NCBI GenBank assembly: GCA_033980235.1
Contig: CM067074.1
Coordinates: forward strand, 35,666,723 to 35,730,722
Length of the DNA stretch: 64,000 nucleotides
Direction: 5' to 3'
DNA from: Diadema setosum
Taxonomy: Eukaryota > Echinodermata > Echinoidea > Diadematoida > Diadematidae
This document shows, one piece after another, positions 10,182-21,885 of the stretch. The notes beneath the pieces were generated by a model. That model searched no databases. It was not told the origin of the DNA and was given only the letters and a program-made list of their open reading frames with translations. Position numbers and translations under genes: made by a program. Each line of letters opens with the position of its first letter. Position 1 is the stretch's first letter.

Positions 10182-10305
10182 TATTAAATGCACGCTCTTG
10201 CTTATGATCGTCAGTGAATTCTAATCCAGTTTACCAGCTTATACATTATCACTTCATAATAGATTACTTTGCAGATTAAATTCACTGTTTTGGTAAAAGT
10301 AAACC

Positions 10306-10465
10306 AAGAAGAAGAGGAAAAAGATGGAGGAAAAGAAGGAGAAGGAGGAGGAGGAGGAGGCCCTGAGGAGGAAGAAGAGGAGGAGGAGGAGGAGGAGGAG
10401 GAGGAGAAGAAGAAGAAGAAGAAGAAGAAGAAGAAGAAGAAGAAGAAAAAGAAGAAGAAGAAAAA
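10306..10465. repeat. Polypurine (GAA/GGA)n tract
   Basis: About 160 bp almost entirely of A and G on the plus strand, interrupted by a single T at 10325 and CCCT at about 10361. Long glutamate/arginine or serine runs in translated frames are by-products of this repeat. Confidence 0.95.
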
Positions 10466-10655
10466 TCTTTGATCTGTTGCAGAAAACCTTGATCGTGTGT
10501 ATTCAATCTCGGATAGAATCATCCTTTTGGGAGACTTCTATTGTAACATGTCTACGGTACATCCACTCTCCAAAAGGCTGGTAGAGTTGAGTGGGTTGAT
10601 GGGATTCCCACAAGGCTTACTCTCAACGGCAGCACGTACACTTATCAGCTATATT

Positions 10656-10673
10656 ATATAATATATATATATA

Positions 10674-10738
<65 letters not shown>
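10656..10738. repeat. (AT)n microsatellite
   Basis: About 80 bp of AT dinucleotide with one phase slip near 10677. Confidence 0.95.
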
Positions 10739-10740
<2 letters not shown>

Positions 10741-11995
10741 TTGATTTTTGTGTCGCAGTCTTTATGGGAACTTCATTGTGGTGTACAATCTCTCGGATTA
10801 AGTGACCGGACCAGTCAGAACCCCCTTTTTCCTTAGTGTAAACGGGGTGTATAGTGACAGAGTCAAAGATATAACGATCGAAACCCGAGACCTCAATTTT
10901 CCGTTCTTTTCGTTTCAATAGATTGTTGCAACAAAACATACAAAATACAGATGTTGATCTGAAATGGTGTATATTCCATGAAGTATTTTCAAACACGTAC
11001 AGTGCAATAAACATGCACCTTATGTTACAGTTCGTAAAAAACAATAAGGATCGCCATGGATCAATGATCAATATATTACTATAGATAGGGAACGTGATTT
11101 TAACAAGAGAAAATATAGTGAGACTATTATTGTGAAAATGCCATTTCCTAAAAGGAAGAAGCTCCTACTCATGCTCTCAAATGGCAGTCAAGAGATTGAA
11201 CAAAGAATTCAATACCATTACTGTGTTCTGGTTTCAAATTGCTACACAATATTTAGCCCCACCGTACATAGTCAACTCAAGACCAAATACTCTGCTATAC
11301 GTATACCACTCGATATGCCCTTTCTTGTCAATTACATATACCCAAACCTAGAACTGAATTATAAGAAATGCTCCTTCCCATATGCTGTAAACAAATATTT
11401 AATGCGTTACCCATTTTTATTCAAACAGTCTCTTCTTTGCAAACATGTAAGAATTGTGTACGCCAACATCCTCTCAATTACTCATTATGATAGGAACCTA
11501 TTGCACTAGCCATGCTAGCTATGCATTATTTATTGAGATACCATGGCATCATTGGTTTCTATATTCTCCGCTCGATGTGTTCTTTCTCATACTGTGTCTT
11601 ATGCTCTTGCGATCTGATTGTTCTTGAATTACTCTACCATATCTATGATCGTTTTGTTCTCATTATTCTATTGTGTGCACATGACGATTGTAATATAATG
11701 TAGGCCTACATCGCCGCAGGGCTCCCTTGTAAAACAGACCTTTGTGGCTCTGAATAGGACTACCCTGCTTAAAAAAAAAACAACAACAACAACTTGATAA
11801 ATAAATAGTAAATAAAATAAATCATTGATAAACAACAACAACAACAAAAAAACAAAAAACAAAACAAAACCCAGCCCTATACAGTACTGACCTTGTGGAG
11901 CCTCTGATTGGACGTGGAGACATTCAGATCTCTTGCCTTTGTAAGACACGCATTGCTCTCTCACTATTACAGTGTATTACGTAAGACTACCTTAT

Positions 11996-12200
11996 ACTGT
12001 AAAAGTAGAAACATGTATTTTCGCGCGAGTATATTTCGCGCTCGGCAGGGTAAGAAGAGTTTCGCGTGTTTTTAACTCCGCGGAATCAAGACATCAACTA
12101 CTGGAGCATATGGCAAGCAAAAATATTCGCGTGCTTTTATCTCCGCGCTAGCTTCTGGTTGCGCAAAATGCACGAAATGACAAAGCGAAAATTTCCACTT
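11996..12200. repeat. CpG-rich segment with recurring TTCGCG motif, probable MITE remnant
   Basis: Within an AT-rich region, CGCG-containing motifs recur (TTTTCGCGCG, TTTCGCGCTC, TTTCGCGTG, ATTCGCGTG, CTCCGCG twice). A related CpG-rich patch with TTTTCGCG occurs at about 35250-35335. The ends are not defined. Confidence 0.35.
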
Positions 12201-12473
12201 TAACACTAATTCACATCAATGTCGTTGATAATGCCGATCGAAGATATGTGACAATTTCAACAAAAGTAGACTACGGGCATGATGGGATATGGCATATCGG
12301 AGTAAGCAAAAAGACTACCGAACCACAGTACCTATTGTCAACACTCTCAGACAAAAAGTCACAAATCTCCATTAAGCACATCATGGTTGACTGTGTGGGT
12401 CTATTGCTCATTCGGTGTGAAAGAAGCTTAGCAAATGCCGAGAGTGAATTGCTTTTTCGAAAGTTTTCCTATA

Positions 12474-13018
12474 TACAGTGCACTCCCGTTATAACAAAAT
12501 GCTCGGGACCGGCAGTTTTCTTTCGTTATAACGAAATTTCGTTATAACCGAACAAATACAATATATTACGAAAACAAGGAACCACGTATCATATATCATA
12601 TAACGTTTGCTGAATACTCTTCACACACTGGAAAGCTATGTGAAATGTGATGGGATAACTGTATTAAAATTGTAAACGCAAGTTCCCCTCAGAAACTGCG
12701 TGACACAAGGAGCGAACACACAGTGGTGTGAAGCGTTCACCCATGCAGAGACGCTATAAATGCTTGTTCCGCTACGTACAAATGTATTTTCGAAAGCAAT
12801 TCGCCTTTCGTTATAACGGAGCACATTTCTTTTGTTTTTCTTTGTCTGTGGCGCTCGGAAAAGACTTCGTTATAACGGAAATTTCGCTATAATCGTGTTC
12901 GTTATAAGCGAATTTTGTACCATAGACTATAATGGTGATAATTTTGGGACCAGAGGATTTACTTCGTTATAACGAAATTTCGTTATAACCGTGTTCGTTG
13001 TAACGGGAGTGCACTGTA
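12474..13018. mobile_element. Pogo/Tigger-like nonautonomous DNA transposon
   Basis: A 541-bp element (12476-13016) flanked by TA on both sides. The left end CAGTGCACTCCCGTTATAAC is matched at the right by its reverse complement with one mismatch (GTTGTAACGGGAGTGCACTG). CAGT termini with a TA target duplication are known for pogo-group Tc1/mariner elements. The subterminal motif TTCGTTATAAC and close variants recur about eight times, mostly near both ends, as expected of transposase-binding repeats. No transposase ORF remains. Confidence 0.85.
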
Positions 13019-13253
13019 CAGTGGATAGAAGTGAGTTCGCACGATAGGTCATTCCTTTTATCAATTAAAATGAAAATGTATTTGTAGGTAAAGGTAAAAA
13101 TTTAGCAAGCTTAAATTAAGGAGGGAATGATCCACTTGCTCTTTATACTAATACATTGTCATTAATCAAATTTCATGATTTCAAATGCCAGAACGGGCCA
13201 CCCTCCCCAAGGATGCTACCTGCTACGTTTGATGATAGAATTTTTTGACCTAC

Positions 13254-13321
13254 CTTATTCATAATCGAGACACTCTTTGCAGCTATGATATCATGAGGTT
13301 CTTGGGACTTACGAATTATGT
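13254..13321 (-). other. Orphan exon-like sequence
   Basis: 68 nt bounded on the minus strand by a TTTTAG acceptor and a consensus AATAAG|GTAGGT donor. In phase 1 to 0 it encodes about 23 residues including HDIIAAKSVSIMNK, with an even, protein-like composition. I do not recognise the family. No partner exon was found on either side, and its position is upstream of the sulfotransferase anchor exon and downstream of the TPD52 stop. It could be a 5' exon of an unseen transcript, a stray exon fragment, or chance. Confidence 0.25.
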
Positions 13322-13433
13322 CTAAAACATTCGATATTTTGAATACAGGTGTATAAGGAACCCAAACCACAAATCTTTAGACCTCCAGTCACCGAGGCCA
13401 CAGATAGGCCACATAGGTTTTGCAAATTGTTAT

Positions 13434-13464
13434 TATATTTATTTTATTTTATTTATATATTATA

Positions 13465-13524
<60 letters not shown>

Positions 13525-13550
13525 CATTATTATTATTATTATTATTATTA
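13434..13550. repeat. (ATT)n microsatellite
   Basis: About 115 bp of T/A-rich sequence that becomes a regular ATT trinucleotide run from 13468, with one C interruption. Confidence 0.95.
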
Positions 13551-16500
13551 TGTCTGTGTGTATGTGTTTGCGCGTCTGTACTACAATGTATAATATGAAG
13601 ACTTTAACTGCAAAACGGGTTCAGCACCGCGTTTTAAACAATTTAGAGCCCATCATCATCAGATCTTGTGCAATTAAAGGTCTTTCCAATGATACATGTA
13701 CCTCACTTGTTACATAACAAGAAATGTTCTTCAAGTTATGATTGAAGATACCATTATATTATTATCTTATTTTCATTTTACAGCAGGCTTAAAAGCAAAC
13801 ATTTCAAATTGACAAGAATGGAGCCAACTCGTTTTGAGATGAAATGACAATTTTAGACATAATCAACCTTTTTCTCGATAGAATTCGATGATCACTCTAC
13901 ACGCACAAATTAATGACATCCTCTTGAAAGATGGTCTGTCTACACAGATGATTTACAGGACTTACACTTGTACACATAGTTACACATCATCAGACACACT
14001 GAAGTAACTTGTAGTGATTCATATATAGCTTTTTATTGACTATTAGAGATATAACGTAAAATACCAGACAATACTTCAAATAAAACAACGCCCCGAGATT
14101 CATACATGTGTGATATTCCTAACTCTATGATTTTTTTTTTTCTCAGTTCCTTGGATTGAAAATCTATTAACTTAAAATGCGTAATGCAATATATTTGTCA
14201 TCAAAGTATTGAAATCATTAGAGGTCTGTTATCAGTCATGGCTGACCGAATGATCTTAAATGGCCAACAGTCCCAATGAAAAATAAAAACAAAACAAAAT
14301 ACTGATTAAAAATTTACACCAATATTATGCCATTCTGCGGCACAACGCTGCGTTCCTTGAACTTATCAAATTACGTGGACTCTTTAAAATGCGGTTGAAG
14401 ACTGATACGTTCACTGACAGACATGGCAACAGAAATGCATGTAACCACAAAAAAAAAATCAAAAAAAAAAATCGTGTTAACTTCCGATTTTATGTTGTGT
14501 AGAGTAGCCTGTGTTTGCTTCTCCCAGTTTTAGATTTATATTCAAAACCACAGGTGATCACATTTTTTCCATGTATAATACCCTATGAGACAATAATTAT
14601 TCAAGCTATAAGGCGAGAAAGCAATGATAATTCTTCAATCAAGACTTTGTAATTTAATAATCTAGAGTTGTTGATTATAAACACAGTTGTACCTCGTAAG
14701 GGAAAATTAAGTCCATGCATTCTCAATAGAAAAAAGAAAAGCAGAAGCTGCTAGTAAACTATGGCACCACTAAAAATTTAATAAAAATGAAACAAAATTG
14801 AATCTAAACTGGTACAAATAATTGTTAATGCACCTTATCCCTTGATATCACATAATCATACCTTCCCGTAAATGTACGAATTCATTATACACAACAGAAA
14901 ACTAATACATGTAACTCCATCCCCTTGTAAATCAAACATCATTTAAAGATTAACACCCTTTTCAAGAAAATAGAAAACATACACTAAAAAAAAAAAAAAA
15001 ACAAAACAACAACCAAACTAGCCAATTCAATTTGGCAATTTAAAATATGGAGTTGCCTGTTCGCAAGGATGACTACAAACAACTTACTCATACTTCAATC
15101 TGTGGCGGTACACACGCAAATGTAACCACTTTATACTCTCTGATTCAATCTGATGGGCAGAAACTGCGCAATAGGACAGCATGTTATGATCGCCACAAAC
15201 CATTTCTCTTCCCAACAAACTATTCTATGTCTCTTGACTGCATTAAACAATAACAGTCTCTATAATTTTTCTTATAACATAACTCTTTGCAATACTCTTG
15301 GAAATATTGGTAGTTCAGGACTACTGAGATTTTCATCTCTCTGCTACAGTGCTACTTTTGCCAAAGGACAATTATTATCCCCAAAGTTCTAGAAATCAAG
15401 ACATAATAATACCTACGTACTTATGCACAACTGATGGAAATCATGAGAGAGTGGAATAGAGAGAGAAAGAAAAAACAAAACAAAACAACAACCTTGAATA
15501 ATGTAGTAGAATTTTCATCATTTTTAGAGTGTATATATTAAGTGAATTTCCTGTTGCCCACAAAAACAAGCAGAGTTGCAATTCATTACCACAAACAAGA
15601 CAAAATCTATGCATAAACACATAAAACTATTACAAGGGCCAAGAATAGTAACAAAACTGACACCTATTTATGATGATACCACAGAGTTTGGGTTATGGTC
15701 GGAACAAACCTATTGAGTTTTATTTCTGGGACTGCTAAATTGCAATGAATCACAGGTAAAAGGTTTGTTTTCTAGCATCAAATTGTAAATTTTTTCGTAA
15801 TTCTTTTGAAAACACATACAGTGTACTACACCTGTTGTGACATCTTTTAGTTTAAAGCACATCAACAATTTTACATCATAACTTGTAGTAGAAACAGTGA
15901 CAAATGAAATATCAGCATACTCCTTTGCAATTTTACTTTAATTACATAAATCTGCATGTGCTTGTAACCAAAATCCTTCATGATAGTTTACTCCCACTCC
16001 CCCTCCCCCCACCCTCCCAATGGAGTTAGCATGCAAGGATAGGAGGGCTAGGATCTGACATGAGTTACTTCTATAAAGAGAGCATGTACCAAGTTTGGGT
16101 ACATAGAATTACTGATTAACTGAAATGAATGAAGACTAAGAAAACATGGTAGCTATACAGTTGAACTTTCAAAAGACAGATTAGAATAATTTGGTTAACT
16201 GGTAATAAATACACAAAACTGTAAAAATGTGTCAGGTTCACACATTTTCAGACATTTTTTGTTGTTGTAGAAGCATTTATATAATAACTATGTGAATTGG
16301 CCTCATATCCAAAATCATTCAGATTAGGAGAGGAAAGTCTATGGGTACACCTTTGTTGCCGTCTTTATTGTTACTACAGTACATCTAGAATGGTGATCTC
16401 TAAAGTTGCATTTGTGCACTGAAGAAGAAACTTTTCACTATTCATTGTTTAGTTCTACCGGTACTCATCAACTTCCAATATTTTCACAAAGGCTGTAATT

Positions 16501-19500
16501 ATTGGTGTTTTTTTTTTTTTTTGATATGTCATATGTAACATTATAATTACACTGCCCTGACCTCATATACACATATATACAACATTCAATACATTTTGAT
16601 TAAATATAGACTCTAAACATTAATCATACACATGGTATGACAAGGAATGGTCCGAAGAAATAAAACTTTGCGGTACCCACTTATGATCTTGAAAGCCCTC
16701 ATCAATGGATCTGAGGATAAGACTTTTCCCATTAACACATCTATAAGGACCAAGTCCTCTGCAGAAATGTGGTTAAATCAATACAGGAAAATAGAAAATA
16801 AGCGATTACTACACTCCTTTACAACTTCCATATGCACCTTAACCTCATGATAACTGAATAAAAAGCATACATAACCCATATTTGATACAGAACAAGGTAT
16901 ATGATCACTGTGTGTACACTAGAGCTCTATATAGATACAATTAAAACACAATACGAAACAACAAAATAGAAGCAAGGTTTGTATAAATTCTAGTCTGCAT
17001 ACAATCAATAATCAAGAAAATGATTAAGTAGTCAGTGAAGAAGAAAGGTATCCATTAGTCATGACTTCCAAGTCCAAGGCATGATGTAAATTAATAAATA
17101 TGTGACCGCCAAGCTCAAAACTCCAAAACAGTCGCAGATTAGCAGGGTCAGCAAACCCCCCCCCCCCCCACTTTTTTTTTTTTTTTTTTTTTTTTTGCGC
17201 TCGTACATAGGAATACATAAGGCATCGTCACTTTGGGCTCCCCACTTTTTTTTTCAACCCAAGAAGTCGCACTAGAAAAAAAATAGAATGATACCTTTGA
17301 GCACGGTAAGGCCTTTGTTTTGGGGTGAAGACGACCTCTTATCTTTATCATTTATTTATTTATTTTTTTTTTTGCTTGTCAGCTGGAGAAACTCGGAAGT
17401 GGAATGAGAAACTTGTAAGCTCATGAAACCCGGAAGTGGGCCCCACCCGCTTTTGAAAACGTGGCGCTGGCCATGATTTGGATTCTCTGTAATGGATCAA
17501 AACAAAATATGCCATTCTGGGGTTGATGGACTCAAATATTTAAAGCACGTCTTAAGTGCAGTTGGGAGGATAATCCTTTCTCTACCAGCTGACAACATCG
17601 AGATACACCTAGCAGTTTTTCTGGGGCATGCTTTTTCTGACAGGCACTGCTCACACTGAGAAATAGCCTATTGTTATCAGTTTTAGTGATACTCCTGCAC
17701 AGCATGCCTGAATAACCCTATAATCTTCATGTTTTCTCCCTTTTCTATGAAACTACACCTCCTAGCTCTATTTCCACCGCTTTTTGAATGGGTTAGCATG
17801 GTCCAATAATAACAAGTTATTTCAAAGCTTAGAGCTTACTCTTTTAAGCTACATGTGTACATAGGAAAGTGAAAATTCATGTTGGCTTACTTTTTGTAAG
17901 TTTTGAGCTGGGTGGTCACAAACAGTTCTCTCTTTCATAGTATAGTAGACCTACAGTATGTACATCAAACAGGTGTAATTCAACAAACTTTGAAATGACA
18001 TTCTCAATGTCGCACGGAGTGACTTTAAAACAAGAAAAGCAGTGCTATCCAAATTCCTTACCAAACTTTAAATAAGACAACAAAAACAACACTTTCTGTG
18101 ACATACCATCATTATATGATAACACTATAAGACAGAATTGTCATTCAAGAGACACATAAACCCAGCAGTACCAGTAATAAGGTAAGTACAGAAAAGCAAT
18201 ATTTTCTCTCATGGCAGTATTGATCGTAAAGTTCACATCTAATACTACATTGCTGCATGGTTTACAGAGCTTGGAATTGATGCACACCTGAAAATCAACC
18301 AAACCTACGTGATTCCGTTCATACCAGTCAAAATCTGGCTGGCACACATCTTTTCATTTCTTTTTTTTTATTTCTCGACTCAAATGACAAAAGCTTTCTA
18401 CTTGCAAGGATAACAATAACAAATATAATTTGATGCAAGTATGAAGATCTCCTTTCTTTCTTTCTGATTTCATCCACATCTTTGCAGGATATGACCTGCA
18501 TTGGGCCAAGGCATTACAACAAACTCACAGTAGGACATGTCAACCCCACGCATTCTTGAGAAGGAATAGGTACACAACATACTGTATCGTGCCTCATATG
18601 AACAACATACCACAACATTCAACTGACAATTGTATCAGTGTACATCTACAGACAGACAGAAATTTATCACAGAGGATTTCCCATTTTCAGTTGATACTCA
18701 TCAAAGTGATGTGCCGGTCTTGAACAAGTCGCAGAATCTCACTAAAATAAAATAATCAACCAGTGAAGTTCACTTGACACAGACATCTCACAGTATCTGA
18801 CTTTTAAGGCCTGCTTGATGTGAATTTTGGCACTTGTCATTCTTGGGGTTAGAGCCTTTTTCCGACAAAACTCCATCACAGAATGGTTGTGCCTCTACAG
18901 CACCTGCATGCAGCAGATATCCATGCAGTGACAAGAGAATGCCATGGATGAGGCACCACTATCTCCACCACAGAAACATGTGCTACTCATACGATGACAA
19001 ATAACAGGACTCAATGGAGAATAAATACCTTTTCATTCTAACACAAAACTCCAGCCAACCAAAGAGATTATGCAGGTACTTCACATGGGGGTATGAATCA
19101 AATTGATTCATTCCAATAAAGTCACTATGAGGTTCTTAAACGTGCGCAAAAATGAGACAAGAAATTAAATTTCAATAATCAACTAACTACGTAAAGATCA
19201 AGTTAGTACTGCATGAAATTTCAAAGATGCAGAAAATTGTACATTCAAATTTCAATTTGCACAGCATAAAGTCTTTGAAAAGAGAACTAACAAAACCACA
19301 AGACTACAACATACCATTCACTCCTTTTACCTAAAAACTGTTACATCTTCAACGGCAAAGGACACATTTAGCTCATATTTGATAGCTCAATTAGTAAAGA
19401 CATGGATGAAACAAATACATGAAAAATGGTTCCTTTCTTTTCCCTTCGATCAAAGCCATCTTCCATTTTTTCCCCTTCACGGCATCAAAGCCTGGTAATA

Positions 19501-20870
19501 ACTGCTGTTCAAGGAGGAAAGCAAGCATGCAGTTCCAAGAATAGATTACAAAGTTCTACAAGTCATTTTAAGATTTCTATGTACCTCTGGATACATCGTG
19601 TATGCAACTGAGCTAAAGGTGAACTTACTGTACAAGAAATGTCAAATAGGAATGGGCAACTGGTGGTGTGGAAGCCATTGTTCAACAAATGTTGAGGGGA
19701 AGTTCCCTAAAATGAAAGGTCGTGAATGCAGAAAGGTTATTCATACAGAAAGTTTCACAGCTCTACTGTAGGTTGAAAAAAATATATATATTATAAAAGG
19801 AATTGTGAAATTGCATTCAAATTTCCTTTTTCTTTTTTTTCAATCCTGCTATGGTAACATCCAAAGTCAATAGAGCTTCCATCCAAAGAGGGCATTGCAA
19901 AGAATTAACCAGAACTTTAAATTATTTAGTAACAATTTTTTTGCCTTTTTCCTTTACACGTTCATTATTTCACTAATCTCTCTGCATTCACTAAACATGA
20001 TAAAAAAAAAACTTCCCCTTTTAGCAGTACAGCAAAAAAACCTTTTATAGAACACAAGAGTTATGACCCGGAAAATGGTTAAAAGACCTATATCAGAGTC
20101 ACTTCACAAGTAGAATTCTAGCAATTCTAGCTCTTACACTTTAAGAGAAACAGTGCAAGAATTTTTCTTGAAATGGCAAAGTTGAATAGACATTAAGAAG
20201 TCAGTAACGGTCTCTCATTTTTGCCAGTACAACTAACGATAGACACCGAAACAAGTGAACAGACAAGTTGATTTGCCACATACGTAGTAGTGGATTTAAG
20301 TGATATACTATATTTCACAACAAATGTTGAATAATTTCATCTGTATTAATTCAGAGTTGTTTGTTTGGCAACACAAAAAGCATAACGGTTGTTCAGTCAC
20401 CAAAGACATGTGCCATGATGAGAAGCAATGTGAATAGGGTTTACTGCTACACTATGAGGAAAGGTACAGCACTGAATCCAACAGGTAAAATGGCCATTGG
20501 ATTCTGTCATCAACTATAGAGAAAGCAATTGTATTATATGGATTGTGTAGTGCGGCATGTACCTAATATACAAAGATGCCTAATCACAAAATTTATCATT
20601 GTTAAATACACCATCAACACAGCCAAAGAAAACATACAATGCTAAACTTATCCTAGTGAACATAAATTGAAAAATAAAGGAGAAAGGAGACAAGACAATA
20701 TATTTGTTTTTCAATAATCTATAAGGTGTGATAGATTTCGACGAAATACACCATAAAAGTTGTTCATCACCAGCTGGCAAACAGTCCATGACTCTTTTTG
20801 CGTTTCCTGTGTCTTACTGTTTTTCACAAAAGCACATTCTGTATGGCTGTCCCACAACTCCAGCCCAGCT
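13551..20870. other. Long gene-free stretch downstream of the TPD52 stop (possible 3' UTR in part)
   Basis: No coding exon was found on either strand. Transposon structure is strikingly sparse compared with neighbouring DNA, and only homopolymer runs stand out (16508-16521 T; 17156-17170 C followed by about 26 T). That is compatible with a long 3' UTR of the minus-strand TPD52 gene. Several minus-strand AATAAA signals exist; the one near 14030 is a plausible distal end. The true 3' end cannot be fixed from sequence. Confidence 0.35.
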
Positions 20871-20996
20871 TTACATGGGAACCTTCTCCTCTGGCAGGGG
20901 CTGCTCTGGCTGGGGGTCTGGGCTATGCTGGTTGGCTGTACTCTGCAGGACATCTTCAAAGCTGGACTCTTCCTCTTTAGTCCCAGACACTTTGGT
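20871..20996 (-). CDS. TPD52: TPD52 family protein, terminal coding exon
   Basis: Encodes the last 41 residues and the TAA stop of a tumour protein D52 family member. The acceptor is GACCAG|ACCAAA in phase 0, matching the phase 0 end of the exon at 21573-21735. The product begins TKVSGTK, like the KVGGTK at the same position in vertebrate TPD52, and continues SSFEDVLQSTANQ (compare FGEVLNSAANA), then a proline/glutamate-rich tail ending LPEEKVPM. This C-terminal region is expected to be disordered in the family. The exon fits well in position, phase and sequence. Confidence 0.9.
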   Translation of the reverse strand, partial: TKVSGTKEEESSFEDVLQSTANQHSPDPQPEQPLPEEKVPM

Positions 20997-21572
20997 CTGG
21001 TCAAGCAACAGGTAATGGTCAGGGCAGAGGGAATGTTGGGGGTAGGGGAGGAGAAAAGGCAAATGTTCTTAACACTCCTGATGTTCAATACAAAGGAAAG
21101 TAAAGCTGTGTAGGACATATTTAATGACAGTGGAAGATTATGGTATAAGTCCATAATTACCAAAACTAGAAATCAAATATAAGTGACTGTATAAGAAGTG
21201 CAGAAACAATGACAGAAAAGAATGAAAAATATAAAGGGTCATATCCACCACGGCTTGAAATGGTGTTTAAAGAAGGTTATTCTTTCATCTATGGAAATCA
21301 CAAGATTTCTGTAAAATGCATTAATTTTTTTTATAAGATCAAATTTTCATAAAAGTCTATGTCATGTTATAATTGGCATGATTACTTAAATAACAACAAA
21401 TGGCTCTTTTTCTTGATTCTGAGGTTAATAAGTATCCCACTGGGAGTTTAAAGACAACAGGGAAAACATCTTTTCGTCATTTGCCTCTTTCAAGTTCATA
21501 AAAATGTTAACAAATATTTCTCATCAGAGAACATGCACCCCTTTTTTTCAATAGTAAAGTTCTTTGACCTAC

Positions 21573-21735
21573 CTTGATAGTTGTTGCTGTGTTGGAGACC
21601 TTTTCCTCAAAGGACTTAAAAGCAGTTGACTCTCGAACCTCGCCTAGCTTCTTGGTCACCGCTGAGCCGAAGCTGGAGAAAGCTGCTCCCGTCTTCTGGC
21701 CAGCACTTTGCAACCCAGTCTTTGTCTTGCTGTAC
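21573..21735 (-). CDS. TPD52: TPD52 family protein, conserved C-terminal core exon
   Basis: 163-nt exon, phase 2 to 0, between the acceptor CCACAG|GTACAG and donor ATCAAG|GTAGGT. It encodes YSKTKTGLQSAGQKTGAAFS, then SFGSAVTKKLGEVRES and TAFKSFEEKVSNTATTIK. This is the signature block of the D52 family (SQAGQK.SAAFS..GS.I.KKL...NSPTFKSFEEKV in vertebrates). In mammals a separate alternatively spliced segment (with an RHSIS motif in TPD52L1) can sit between KKLGEV and the FKSFEEKV part. Here both parts are in one exon, so that insertion point is absent. Confidence 0.95.
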
Positions 21736-21885
21736 CTGTGGTGTTTGAAAGAGAGAGGCAGAAATTGGGGGGGGGGGGGGGGGGGCAGATTGTAAAGTCT
21801 GTGATTTCCCGCAACAATCTTTAATAAGAAGACAAGATTTTGCACAAGAGTGTGTATGCCTGATACGTCCAACTTAACGGTTTAG

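Larger units (their letters stand above)
10466..12473. other. Intergenic stretch
   Basis: Holds an (AT)n run (about 10656-10738), A-rich CAA-type runs (11770-11870) and a CpG-rich TTCGCG-containing segment (11996-12200). ORFs of 60-130 codons here have no recognisable domain and no codon pattern that persuades me. Confidence 0.5.

Noticed and set aside
10211..10584. ORFs with long F, S, E or R runs
   Set aside because: Translation of the polypurine tract.
20728..21113. Plus-strand ORFs of 95-117 codons
   Set aside because: Antisense of the TPD52 terminal exon and its flanks.
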